A DNA stretch of 64,000 nt, taken from contig NZ_CP107852.1 of NCBI RefSeq assembly GCF_036346875.1, forward strand, positions 5,394,001-5,458,000. Direction: 5' to 3'. The translations under genes were made by a program, and so were the position numbers. Under the pieces are notes generated by a model that saw only the letters and a list, made by a program, of their open reading frames with translations, was not told the origin of the DNA and ran no database searches. Within the stretch, counting starts at the first letter, position 1. The number at the start of each line of letters is the position of its first letter. The stretch comes from Nocardia sp. NBC_00508 (GTDB taxonomy: Bacteria > Actinomycetota > Actinomycetes > Mycobacteriales > Mycobacteriaceae). Below, one piece after another: positions 13,554 to 21,706 of the stretch.

Positions 13554-15080
13554 ATGAAGCCAAGCATCATCAAGGCCGGTATCTGTACCGCCGTCACGGC
13601 CGCGGTAACGATGACGGTGTCCGGAACGCTCCCGGTCACCGCGCAGGCTGTACCGACATCGCCGGATCTGGCGAACAAGCTCGCAGGCAGAACCGTATTC
13701 CTCGACCCGGGACACCAGGGGTCGAGCCACTCCGAAAACCTTGCCAGACCGGTCAGCGACGGTCGCGGCGGCACGAAGGACTGTCAGACCACCGGGATGG
13801 CCACGATGAACGGCATTCCGGAACACACCATCAACTGGAACGTCACCCAGTTGGTCAGAACCGCGCTGGAGGGCATGGGCGCGCGCGTTGTGCTGAGCCG
13901 CCCGGACGACACGGGCTGGGGTGGCTGCATCGATGACCGGGCGAACGCGGCGACTCAGTCCGGCGCCACCGTGGCGGTGAGTATCCATGCCGACAGCGCG
14001 CCCGGGGAGTATCGCGGGTTCCACCTGATCGTCCCGGAACTGCCCGTCCCGAACCCGATCGTCAATGAGGTCCAGTCCGGAGCAGGACTCGCGGCGTCGA
14101 AGGCGGTGCGGGACGCGTATCGGCAGGCGGGCTTCGTCTCGGCGAACTACGGCGGCGTGGTGGACGGGCTGCAGACCCGCAAGGATATCGCCGGGCCCGC
14201 GCTGACCGCGGTGCCGCTCGTTTTCCTGGAGATGGGCAACGGAGCCAATCCCGAGGACGCGGCGCTGCTGGAGACGCCGCAAGGCCAGCTGAAGCACGCG
14301 ATCGCCCTCACGACCGGGCTCGTCGGCTACCTGCTCGCATCGCAGGCGGGTGCGCCGTCGGACCAGTCCGCGGTCCGGTCCATTCCGCAACCGGGTGCGC
14401 CGACCGACCTTCCGGCGGGGGAGCAGAGCACTCCGCAGGGGCAGGCGAACCCGGGTACGCCGCAGGCCCAGACGATTCCGGGTGTGCCACAGACCCCGGC
14501 GATTCCGGGTGTGCCGCAGGGGCAGTCGGTTCCGGGTGCGCCGCAGAGTCAGTCGGTCCCGGGCATGCCGCAGACTCCGGCGATTCCGGGTGTGCCGCAG
14601 GGGCAGTCGGTTCCGGGTGCGCCGCAGAGTCAGTCGGTCCCGGGTGCGCCGCAGAGTCAGTCGGTCCCGGGCATGCCGCAGAGTCAGTCGGTTCCGGGTG
14701 CGCCGCAGAGTCAGTCGGTCCCGGGCATGCCGCAGAATCAGTCGGTCCCGGGCATGCCACAGAATCAGTCGGTCCCGGGTGTGCCGCAGAGCCAGTCGGT
14801 TCCGGGCGCACCTCAGGCGCAGTCCACACCGGGCACCTCGGCGACGCCGAACGCTCCGGGTACATCGGCGACACCGACGTCGCCGGGCACATCCGGAACA
14901 CAATCGCCGAGCACACCGAACGCTCAGCAATCACCAGGGATCACCGGAGATCCAGGGTCGATCATGGAGTTGCTGGGACCGCTGGCGAAATCGCTCGGCT
15001 TGGACGACAGCGCCGTCAGCACGGAGTTGATCAACCTGGCCTATACCCTTGCGGGCATGCTGCTGGGCCCCGCGAAATAG
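13554..15080 (+). CDS. Secreted N-acetylmuramoyl-L-alanine amidase (Amidase_3, Rv3717/Ami1-like) with C-terminal Pro/Gln repeats
   Basis: A 508-residue precursor. Residues 1-32 are a signal peptide (TAQA cleavage). The zinc amidase domain spans about 44-265: His54 in DPGHQG, Glu90 in PEHTINWN, His145 in SIHADS, and the catalytic Glu226 in PLVFLEMGN. It cleaves the lactyl-L-alanine bond of peptidoglycan outside the membrane. M. tuberculosis Rv3717 is about half this length and lacks what follows here: a linker, 14 copies of PGxPQxQSV (300-425), a Thr/Pro-rich tail, and a final approx. 40-residue helix pair (SIMELLGPLAKSLGLDD...LAGMLLGPAK). The repeats may span the cell wall or tether the enzyme. 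No in-frame start lies closer to the purine-rich leader than ATG 13554. Confidence 0.92.
   Translation: MKPSIIKAGICTAVTAAVTMTVSGTLPVTAQAVPTSPDLANKLAGRTVFLDPGHQGSSHSENLARPVSDGRGGTKDCQTTGMATMNGIPEHTINWNVTQLVRTALEGMGARVVLSRPDDTGWGGCIDDRANAATQSGATVAVSIHADSAPGEYRGFHLIVPELPVPNPIVNEVQSGAGLAASKAVRDAYRQAGFVSANYGGVVDGLQTRKDIAGPALTAVPLVFLEMGNGANPEDAALLETPQGQLKHAIALTTGLVGYLLASQAGAPSDQSAVRSIPQPGAPTDLPAGEQSTPQGQANPGTPQAQTIPGVPQTPAIPGVPQGQSVPGAPQSQSVPGMPQTPAIPGVPQGQSVPGAPQSQSVPGAPQSQSVPGMPQSQSVPGAPQSQSVPGMPQNQSVPGMPQNQSVPGVPQSQSVPGAPQAQSTPGTSATPNAPGTSATPTSPGTSGTQSPSTPNAQQSPGITGDPGSIMELLGPLAKSLGLDDSAVSTELINLAYTLAGMLLGPAK
14451..14828 (+). repeat. 27-bp in-frame tandem repeat, 14 units, within the amidase gene
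   Basis: Fourteen consecutive 27-base units encode PG[TVAM]PQxQSV-type nonapeptides, two of them varying to PQTPAI. Several units are nearly identical in DNA, including a duplicated three-unit block, so the array probably changes length by slippage or recombination. The 9-base-divisible period keeps the frame open, also on the opposite strand. Confidence 0.97.
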
Positions 15081-15099
15081 TCCGCACACCGAACCCACT

Positions 15100-15140
15100 G
15101 GACGCCATCCTCGCCCGCTGAGGATGGCGTCCGGCTTTTC
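15100..15140 (+). terminator. Rho-independent terminator after the amidase gene
   Basis: A perfect 13-bp stem (GGACGCCATCCTC at 15100-15112, complement at 15120-15132) with a seven-base loop is followed by GGCTTTTCT. It lies 20 bases past the amidase stop and before the CobW start. Confidence 0.88.
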
Positions 15141-15174
15141 TCGCACCGTGGTGCCGCACAGTAGGGTGAGCGGA

Positions 15175-16212
15175 ATGGCTGACCGGATTCCTGTTGTGCT
15201 CGTCGCGGGGTTTCTCGGTTCCGGGAAGACCACGCTGCTCAACCACATACTGCGGGACAATCGTGGGACCCGGATCGGGGTGGTGGTCAACGACTTCGGC
15301 GCGATCAATATCGACTCCATGCTGGTCGCCGGGCAGGTCGACGCCATGGTCTCGCTGGGCAACGGCTGCGTGTGCTGCGCGGTCGACGTCACCGAGCTGG
15401 ACGCGCTGTTCACCCGGCTGGCGCAGCCGCGCGCCGAAATCGACGTCATCGTGGTGGAGGCCAGCGGCCTGGCCGAGCCGCGCAATCTGATCAGGATGGT
15501 GGTCGGTAGCGACAATCCACGCATCCGCTACGGCGGCTTGGTGGAAGTGGTCGACGCCGAGCAGTTCCCGGAGAGCAGCGCACGCCATCCCGAGCTGATC
15601 ACGCACCTGCGGCTGGCCGATCTGGTCGTGGTGAACAAGGCCGACCGGGTGACGCCGGAGCAACTGGCCCTGCTGCGTGCGGACATCGCGGCGCTCGTCG
15701 CCCCGGCGCCGGTGTACGTGACGACGCACGGCCGTATCGATCCCGGGCTGCTTTTCGACGAACCGCTGCGGGAAACACCTCGCCTGGCCGAGCAATTGAG
15801 TTTCGACGAACTACTCGCCGAGCACGACCACGAGGAAGACCACGCCGAACACCGCCATCTGCACGACGACTACACCAGCGTCTCGTTCACGAGCGGGCGA
15901 GAGCTGGACCCGCGCAAACTGATCGACTTTCTGGAGGACCCGCCACCGGGGCTGTTCCGGGCCAAGGGCTTCGCCGCGTTCGGCGTCGCGAATGAACGCA
16001 GGAAGTTCGTCGTGCACATGGTCGGCCGCCACATCGTCTTCGAGTCGGGCAGCTGGTCGCGGGGCGAATCCCGGGGCGCGCGGCTGGTGTTCATCGGGGC
16101 TGGACTGCAGACCGACAAAGTCCTGGACCGGCTGCGGGACACCGTGCACGATGCCGCCGCCCCGCTCGACCCGCAGAGCATGCTCGGCGTCTGGCGCTAC
16201 ACACCGCACTGA
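15175..16212 (+). CDS. CobW/G3E-family P-loop GTPase, putative metallochaperone
   Basis: A 345-residue G3E GTPase. Visible motifs: Walker A GFLGSGKTT (about 11-19), the metal-binding GNGCVCC, ASGLAEP, the guanine-binding VVNKAD, and a His/Asp/Glu-rich loop (EHDHEEDHAEHRHLHDD, about 220-236). The C-terminal CobW_C domain ends with LVFIGAGLQTDKVLD. Family members hand Zn, Co or other metals to enzymes using GTP. ATG 15175 starts just before the conserved RIPVVLVAGFLGSGK; an in-frame GTG at 15166 is the alternative. It is monocistronic between a terminator and the convergent moaE. The metal is unknown; zinc is the commonest in actinobacteria. Confidence 0.9.
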   Translation: MADRIPVVLVAGFLGSGKTTLLNHILRDNRGTRIGVVVNDFGAINIDSMLVAGQVDAMVSLGNGCVCCAVDVTELDALFTRLAQPRAEIDVIVVEASGLAEPRNLIRMVVGSDNPRIRYGGLVEVVDAEQFPESSARHPELITHLRLADLVVVNKADRVTPEQLALLRADIAALVAPAPVYVTTHGRIDPGLLFDEPLRETPRLAEQLSFDELLAEHDHEEDHAEHRHLHDDYTSVSFTSGRELDPRKLIDFLEDPPPGLFRAKGFAAFGVANERRKFVVHMVGRHIVFESGSWSRGESRGARLVFIGAGLQTDKVLDRLRDTVHDAAAPLDPQSMLGVWRYTPH

Positions 16213-16352
16213 GCGCACCGCGCCGGCGCTGCTGACGAACCGAGAGCGCCACCGCGGGCGTCAGCGAGGCGCCGTCGGCCAAGGGCACCGCTAGCCGCGA
16301 TGACTTCGACGTTGCCGCGACTGTCGCCGGTCCCACGCCATCAGCGATGGAT

Positions 16353-16787
16353 TCACCCGCAGGCGTTCACCCATTCGGACAGGCCGTCGGCGAACAATTG
16401 CCGTTTCCAGATCGGGACTTCGTGCTTGATCCGATCGACCAGTTCCGCGCACGCGGCGAACGCCTCGCCGCGATGCGCCGCCGCCACCGCGACGACGATC
16501 GCGCGATCGCCGATGGCGAGCGATCCCACACGATGTGTCGCGGCGACCGGTAAGCCGTGCGAGGCGGCGAGTTCCGCGCAGACAGTGTGCAGGAATCGCT
16601 CCGCTTGCGGGTGCGCGGAGTATTCCAGGGCCGAAACGGCTTGTCCGCCATCGTGATCGCGGACCTTTCCGGTGAACACCACGGCCGCGCCGTAGTGCGA
16701 TCCGGTCACAGCCGCCTCGACCTCATCGGGGTCGAGCGGCTGGTCGCTGATCCGGGCGAGCCGGACCATGGCCTCAGCCGTTGTCAT
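16353..16787 (-). CDS. moaE: Molybdopterin synthase catalytic subunit MoaE
   Basis: A 144-residue MoaE: YGAAVVFTGKVRDHDGG, LEYSAHPQAE, HRVGSLAIGD, and the C-terminal HEVPIWKRQ with the catalytic lysines. It transfers sulfur from thiocarboxylated MoaD to cyclic pyranopterin phosphate. ATG 16787 has GGAGGT seven bases upstream and is preferred over GTG 16796. It overlaps the 3' end of moaC-mog by 14 bases, so it is the second gene of a minus-strand Moco operon; its MoaD partner is on the other strand at 20568. Confidence 0.95.
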   Translation of the reverse strand: MTTAEAMVRLARISDQPLDPDEVEAAVTGSHYGAAVVFTGKVRDHDGGQAVSALEYSAHPQAERFLHTVCAELAASHGLPVAATHRVGSLAIGDRAIVVAVAAAHRGEAFAACAELVDRIKHEVPIWKRQLFADGLSEWVNACG

Positions 16788-17823
16788 GACTACCACCTCC
16801 GGCTACTTGTGCGAGCAGATGATCCAGCAGCGGTTCCAGCACCGCCATGCCGTCTTTGACGCCGCCCGGCGATCCGGGCAGGTTCACGATCACCGAGCGG
16901 CCCGCGAGCCCGGCGACCCCGCGGCTCAGCGCGGCAAGCGGGAATTTCGCGGTGCCGCGCTGCCGGATCGCCTCGGCCACGCCGGGCAGTTCCCGGTCGA
17001 GCAGTGCGAGGGTGACTTCGGGTGTCCCGTCGGTAGGAGAGGCGCCGGTTCCGCCGGTGCTGATCACGAGCGCGGGTTCGAAGCGCAGCGCGTCGGCCAG
17101 GCCGAATTCGATATCCGCGTCGGCGTAGACCAGCGGACCGCGCACCGAGAAGCCGAGGTCGGCAAGCCATTCCACGAGGACTGGACCGGTGGTGTCGACG
17201 CGGGTGCCCGCGGCGACGCCTGTGGAGGAGACCAGCACCACGGCCGAGCGCTCGGCCTCGTCTGGTTCCGCTTCGGCGTACTCCGAGATCTCCTCCGCGG
17301 CAACCGCGTCGTCGTCGGCCGTCTCGTCGGTGGTCTCGATCGGTTCCGCGGCGGCCGGACGCACCCAATGTCCGTGCTTGCCGCCCTCTTTGGTGAGCAG
17401 CCGCACCTCGGTCAGCGTGGCTGCGGGATCGACCGCCTTCACCATGTCGTGCAGCGTGAGACCGGCGACCGCGACAGCGGTGAGCGCCTCCATCTCGACA
17501 CCGGTAGGGCCTTTGGTCTTCGCGGTGGCCTCGATCGTGATGCCGGTGTCGGTGAATCCGAACTCGACCCGCACCGACGAGAGCGCCAGCTGATGACACA
17601 GCGGGATCAGCTCCGAGGTCTTCTTGGCCCCCGCGATGCCCGCGATGCGCGCCGTGGACAGCACGTCCGCCTTCGGCAGGTTGTCGGCCCGGACCAGCGC
17701 GACCACCTCGGCTGTGGTGCGCAACTCGCCCGCCGCGACGGCGATCCGGGTGGTGTCGTCCTTCGCGCTCACATCGACCATGCGGGCGCGACCTTCGTCG
17801 TCGACGTGGGACAGCTCGCTCAT
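16774..17823 (-). CDS. moaC-mog: Bifunctional MoaC-MogA/MoaB fusion, molybdenum cofactor biosynthesis
   Basis: Residues 1-155 are MoaC (cyclic pyranopterin monophosphate synthase): AKDDTTRIAVAAGEL, KKTSELIPLCHQL, GPTGVEMEALTAVAVAGLTLHDMVKAVD. Residues about 156-194 are an acidic linker. Residues about 195-349 are a MogA/MoaB domain (molybdopterin adenylyltransferase) with STGGTGASPTDGTPE and VNLPGSPGGVKDGM. The fusion joins the second and fourth steps of the pathway in one chain and occurs in several actinobacteria. It lies between moeA and moaE on the same strand. Confidence 0.95.
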   Translation of the reverse strand: MSELSHVDDEGRARMVDVSAKDDTTRIAVAAGELRTTAEVVALVRADNLPKADVLSTARIAGIAGAKKTSELIPLCHQLALSSVRVEFGFTDTGITIEATAKTKGPTGVEMEALTAVAVAGLTLHDMVKAVDPAATLTEVRLLTKEGGKHGHWVRPAAAEPIETTDETADDDAVAAEEISEYAEAEPDEAERSAVVLVSSTGVAAGTRVDTTGPVLVEWLADLGFSVRGPLVYADADIEFGLADALRFEPALVISTGGTGASPTDGTPEVTLALLDRELPGVAEAIRQRGTAKFPLAALSRGVAGLAGRSVIVNLPGSPGGVKDGMAVLEPLLDHLLAQVAGGGSHDNG

Positions 17824-17890
17824 GCCTCCGCCTCGCTAGCGCTCGGCTCCGGCACGAGCGAGCACTCGGCTGTGTCCATTGTTCGCTCGC

Positions 17891-19138
17891 TCATAGTGAC
17901 CACACTCGCACAAGCGCGCCCGCGGGCAGCGTGGTGACCTCCGCGGGCACATCGATCAGCACGTCGGCCCGCGCCATGCCCGCCACCAGATGCGAACCCG
18001 GCCCCGACACCACCTCGACGGCCTTCGGGTGCCGATGCGGCGCAAGTGGTTCCCCGGACTGGGCGCGGACCAGTTTGCCGCGTAGGAATTGCCGCTTCCC
18101 CTCCGGGGAGCGCGGCACGGCGGTGAGCAGGGGAAGCTCGTAAGCGTCCACGTCGGGCAGGCCGGCGAGGTGGCGCAAGATCGGTCGGGCGAAGACCTCG
18201 AACGACACCATCGTGCTGACCGGGTTGCCCGGGAAACTGAGCACCGGCACCCCGTCGACGACGGTGAGCCCTTGTGGACCGCCAGGCTGCATCGCGACCG
18301 AGCCGAACTGCCCGCCGAGCGGCTCGAGCACGTCCTTGACCACCTCGAAGTCGCCCTTGGACACGCCGCCGGAGGTGAACACCACATCGGCGGCCTTGGT
18401 CGCGGCGGACAGCAGCGCGCGGAATCGCGCCGGATCATCGGTGCTGTGCGCGACCGAGACGACCTCGACGCCGTTCGCCGCGAGCGCGGCGGCCAGGGCG
18501 ACGCCGTTGGAGTTGTAGATCTGTCCGGGCCGTAGCGCGCTTCCCGCGGCGACCAATTCGTCTCCCGTGGTGATGACCGCGCCGCGCACGGCGCCGAACA
18601 CCGTCACCGCAGGCAGGCCGACCGCCGCCAGAGCCGCGATGTGCCGGGGCGCCAGGGTGGTTCCCGCGCGGACGAGCAGGTCCCCGGTGCGGACGTCGGT
18701 GCCTGGTTCCCGCACGAATTCGCCTGCGCTGCGGCCGCGTTCGATGGTCACCGAGCCGGCGTCGGCGTGGGTGTCCTCCACCGGAACCACGCAGTCCGCG
18801 CCGGGCGGAAGCGGTGCGCCGGTCATCACCTTCACGGCCGCGCCGCGCGGCAGCGGCGCCCGGCCGGGAGCGCCGGCGGCGACCACACCGGCCAGCGGCA
18901 GGGTGACCGGCGCGACCAGCACCGATTCCGCCCGCACCGCGTACCCGTCCATCGCGGAATTGCGGAATACCGGCAGGTCGATCGGCGAGCGGACGTCCTC
19001 GGCCAGCTGCCTGCCCAGCGCCCGCGACACCGCGACGGACTCGACCGCGCGCGCGGCCAGCGGCCGCAACAGCTGTTCGATGCTGTCGCGGTAGTCGTCG
19101 ACGGGCCTGGCCGAAACGCTCGCGGGCCGGGGGTTCAT
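17891..19138 (-). CDS. moeA: Molybdopterin molybdotransferase MoeA
   Basis: A 415-residue MoeA of normal length. It shows FRNSAMDGYAVRA, MTGAPLPPGADCVVPVE, ITTGDEL, GQIYNSN, TSGGVSKGDFEVVKD and LSFPGNPVST, covering all four structural domains. The enzyme inserts molybdate into adenylated molybdopterin. It is the first gene of the minus-strand Moco operon; a 67-base gap separates it from moaC-mog. Its start faces moaA across a 378-base region filled with 70-bp repeats. Confidence 0.95.
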   Translation of the reverse strand: MNPRPASVSARPVDDYRDSIEQLLRPLAARAVESVAVSRALGRQLAEDVRSPIDLPVFRNSAMDGYAVRAESVLVAPVTLPLAGVVAAGAPGRAPLPRGAAVKVMTGAPLPPGADCVVPVEDTHADAGSVTIERGRSAGEFVREPGTDVRTGDLLVRAGTTLAPRHIAALAAVGLPAVTVFGAVRGAVITTGDELVAAGSALRPGQIYNSNGVALAAALAANGVEVVSVAHSTDDPARFRALLSAATKAADVVFTSGGVSKGDFEVVKDVLEPLGGQFGSVAMQPGGPQGLTVVDGVPVLSFPGNPVSTMVSFEVFARPILRHLAGLPDVDAYELPLLTAVPRSPEGKRQFLRGKLVRAQSGEPLAPHRHPKAVEVVSGPGSHLVAGMARADVLIDVPAEVTTLPAGALVRVWSL

Positions 19139-19162
19139 GCGGTCAGCCTAATGTGCGCAGCA

Positions 19163-19355
19163 GGGCGAAGTCTGTCCGCAGCCTGGGCTGGGCCGGGTGA
19201 AGGTAGAGGTAGCCGCAGGGAAGGGTGCAGCCGGGCGAAGTCTGTCCGCAGCCCGGGCCGGGCCGAGTGAAGGTAGAGGTAGCCGCAGGGAAGGGTGCAG
19301 CCGGGCGAAGTCCGTCCTCAGCCGCGCCGGGCCGAGCGAAGGCGAGGCAGCCGCC
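19163..19355. repeat. 70-bp tandem repeat between moeA and moaA
   Basis: Two near-identical 70-base units (19163-19232 and 19233-19302) are followed by a decayed third (19303 to about 19355). Each begins GGGCGAAGTCYGTCC and contains AAGGTAGAGGTAGCCGC. The array fills half of the divergent moeA-moaA intergenic region (19139-19516). No gene and no Moco-riboswitch-like fold was recognised there. Confidence 0.9.
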
Positions 19356-19516
19356 TTGCCCTCTATCCGGACTTTCCGTCTCCGCCGCCGTCCGCCGGTC
19401 TGCGGCCGCACCGTGATCATCGCGAGGCCGGGCTCACCGTCCGCGCCCGGCCGCGGTGAGCCGTCTGTGTACCTTCCGCCCGGTGACGATTCGGGACAGA
19501 CGGTCATAATGGACGT

Positions 19517-20575
19517 GTGACTCTAGTCGAGATCGGGATCCCCGCCGTGCGTTCCGGGCCTCCCTCGCTCGACGGCCGTCCCGATACTCCGTATTTGCTG
19601 GATCGTTTCGGACGCGTCGCCCGAGATCTGCGCGTCTCCATCACCGAGAAGTGCTCGCTGCGCTGTACCTACTGCATGCCGGAGGAGGGGCTGCCGGAGA
19701 TTCCCCGGCACGAGCTGCTCACCGTCGACGAGATCGTGCGGCTGGTCCGGCTGGCGGTGCGCGATCTCGGCGTGCGCGAGGTCCGCTTCACCGGGGGTGA
19801 GCCGCTGATGCGTCGCGAACTGGAGCAGATCATCGCCGGGTGCCACGCGGAGGTCCCGCACATCCCGCTGGCCATCACGACCAATGGCGTCGGGCTCGAG
19901 CACCGTGCCCGCGGGCTCGCGGCGGCCGGTCTGCACCGGGTGAACGTGTCGCTGGACACCGTGGACCGGGCCGGTTTCGCCCGGCTCACCCGGCGCGATC
20001 GGCTCGAATCGGTATTCGCCGGCATCCGCGCCGCCCGGCACGCCGGACTGGAACCGATCAAGGTCAACGCCGTGCTGATGCGCGAAACCCTCTCCGGCGC
20101 ATCGGATCTGCTGCGCTGGTGCCTGGACGAGGGCTGCGAGCTGCGGTTCATCGAAGAGATGCCGCTGGACGCCGACCACGAGTGGGCCCGGACCAACATG
20201 GTCACCGCGGCCGAGTTGCTGGACGTGCTCGGCGCCCGATTCGAGCTCACCGAGGCCGGACGTGCCGATCCGTCGGCTCCGGCGGAGAAATGGCTGGTCG
20301 ACGGCGGCCCGGGAACCGTCGGGATCATCGCGACGGTGACCCGCAAGTTCTGTGACACCTGCGACCGCACCCGGCTTACCGCGGACGGCATGCTGCGATC
20401 CTGCCTGTTCAGCGATCAGGAGTTCGACCTGCGCCAGGCGCTGCGTTCCGGCGCGGACGACGAGAAACTCGCGACGCTCTGGCGCGGCGCGATGTGGAAC
20501 AAGTGGGCGGGACATGGCATCGACGCCGACGGCTTCGTCCCACCGGAGCGGACGATGGGAGCCATCGGTGGTTGA
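19517..20575 (+). CDS. moaA: GTP 3',8-cyclase MoaA
   Basis: A 352-residue radical-SAM enzyme that starts Moco synthesis by converting GTP to 3',8-cyclo-GTP. The N-terminal cluster motif is Cys46-x3-Cys50-x2-Cys53 (CSLRCTYC), followed by TGGEP at about 92-96. The C-terminal cluster motif is Cys279-x2-Cys282-x13-Cys296. It ends in the conserved Gly-Gly needed for activity. The start is GTG at 19517; a GTG two bases upstream is out of frame. It overlaps moaD at its 3' end. Confidence 0.96.
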   Translation: MTLVEIGIPAVRSGPPSLDGRPDTPYLLDRFGRVARDLRVSITEKCSLRCTYCMPEEGLPEIPRHELLTVDEIVRLVRLAVRDLGVREVRFTGGEPLMRRELEQIIAGCHAEVPHIPLAITTNGVGLEHRARGLAAAGLHRVNVSLDTVDRAGFARLTRRDRLESVFAGIRAARHAGLEPIKVNAVLMRETLSGASDLLRWCLDEGCELRFIEEMPLDADHEWARTNMVTAAELLDVLGARFELTEAGRADPSAPAEKWLVDGGPGTVGIIATVTRKFCDTCDRTRLTADGMLRSCLFSDQEFDLRQALRSGADDEKLATLWRGAMWNKWAGHGIDADGFVPPERTMGAIGG

Positions 20576-20810
20576 GATCCGCTACTTCGCCGCGATCGCC
20601 GATGCCGTCGGCAAGGAACGCGAAACCCTCGACTTCCCGGCCGGTGCCACAGTGGCCGACCTACGCGCCACCCTGGCGGCCGCGTACGGCCCCGACCTGG
20701 ACAAAATGCTGTCCGTCTGCGCCTACTTGATCGGCGACGAGCTCACCCGCGACCCCATGGCCGCGCTCAGCACACGTGTCGACGTGCTCCCGCCGTTCGC
20801 GGGGGGATAG
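20568..20810 (+). CDS. moaD: Molybdopterin synthase sulfur carrier subunit MoaD
   Basis: An 80-residue ubiquitin-fold protein: VEIRYFAAIADAVGKERETLDF, ATVADLRATLAAAYG, and the C-terminal VDVLPPFAGG whose last glycine is adenylated and thiocarboxylated. It partners MoaE. Translation starts at GTG 20568 inside the moaA stop region (8-base overlap), so the pair is translationally coupled. Confidence 0.94.
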   Translation: MVEIRYFAAIADAVGKERETLDFPAGATVADLRATLAAAYGPDLDKMLSVCAYLIGDELTRDPMAALSTRVDVLPPFAGG

Positions 20811-21230
20811 GCGGCGTTCTCGCCTTCGCTCGCCCGGCGCGGGCTAAGGACGGACTTCGTCCGGCGGTGTCTTTTCTGCGGCGTTCTCGCCTTCGCTCGC
20901 CTGGGCGCGGGCTATCGACGGGCTTCGCCCGGCGGTGTCTTTTCTGCGGCGGCCTCTGCCTTCGCTCGCTCGGGGCGGGCTATTGACGGGCTTCGTCGGG
21001 CTTCGTCTCTTAGGCAGCGGTCTTGCCTTGCTCGCTCGGCGCGGCTATAGACAGACTTCGTTCAGGTACGCCCTTTGTGCGGCTGCTTCCGGGCTTTGTT
21101 CGGTTCGGCGCGGGCTGGCGACGCGTTTCGTTCGGCTGGGTTCGCCGCTTTCGCCGCGCGGCGTGGTTGAGGACGCGTTTCGTTCGGCTGGTTCGCCGCT
21201 TACGCCCCGCTGCGCGGCTACAGTCGAGCC
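20811..21230. repeat. Degenerate ~67-bp tandem repeat after moaD
   Basis: Two clear copies (20811-20877 and 20878-20945) share GCGGCGTTCTCGCCTTCGCT, GCGCGGGCTA, TTCG and GGCGGTGTCTTTTCT. A third (20946 to about 21012) is diverged, and fragments such as TTCGTTCGGCTGGTTCGCCG recur up to about 21210. There is no coding sequence. The repeated TTCGCTCGC and GTTCGCCG words look like a decaying extragenic repeat family. It fills the space between moaD and the DUF1801 gene. Confidence 0.85.
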
Positions 21231-21599
21231 GTGGTGCGAAGCAAGGCGAGTGATGTCGATGGCTACCTGGCCGAGGCGCCCGAAGCGCGCCGGGCCGCGC
21301 TCACTCGGCTTCGCGAGCTGTGCCGCTCCGAACTGACCGGCTTCACCGAGGTGATGGCCTACGGCATGCCCTGCTACGAGCGTGACGGGGTCGGGGAGAT
21401 CGCCTTCGCTGACCAGAAGCAATACATCTCCTTCTATCTGCTGCGCACCGACGTGCGCGCGGCCTTCGCCGACCGTCTGGCCGGACACGACATGGGCAAG
21501 GGATGCCTGCGTTTCCGGGCGCCGGAACGGGTCGATTTCGAGCTCGTCCGCGATGTGCTCCGCGCCACCGCGGCGGGACGAGGCGGGCTGGTCTGCTGA
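21231..21599 (+). CDS. DUF1801-domain protein
   Basis: A 122-residue protein with the YdhG/DUF1801 pattern: VDGYLAEAPEARRAALTRLRELCRSEL, then TEVMAYGMPCYERDG, QKQYISFYLLRTD and GKGCLRFRAPERVD. The fold is SCP2/frataxin-like and no activity is established; relatives bind iron or small ligands only in isolated reports. The start is GTG 21231. It is monocistronic and stands alone after the repeat region. Confidence 0.82.
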   Translation: MVRSKASDVDGYLAEAPEARRAALTRLRELCRSELTGFTEVMAYGMPCYERDGVGEIAFADQKQYISFYLLRTDVRAAFADRLAGHDMGKGCLRFRAPERVDFELVRDVLRATAAGRGGLVC

Positions 21600-21706
21600 G
21601 GACCGCCTGAATATTCGGTACGCGAGGATGTAGAAAACGGCCCGCCCCGTTCGTCGTCCGAATAGATGGGGTATCCGGCCCCGTCCAGGCGAGGAAGGAT
21701 GACGCT

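Noticed and set aside
13374..14930. Minus-strand frame of 518 codons with RHTRDR-like repeats
   Set aside because: A mirror image of the amidase repeat array; the 27-bp period keeps all frames open. The plus-strand protein has signal peptide, catalytic domain and bias.
19139..19516. Possible Moco riboswitch before moaA
   Set aside because: The region is dominated by 70-bp tandem repeats and no Moco-RNA-like fold or conserved motif was seen.
20811..21230. Possible tRNA or structured RNA in the repeat region
   Set aside because: No cloverleaf or CCA-type end; the sequence is explained by a degenerate tandem repeat.
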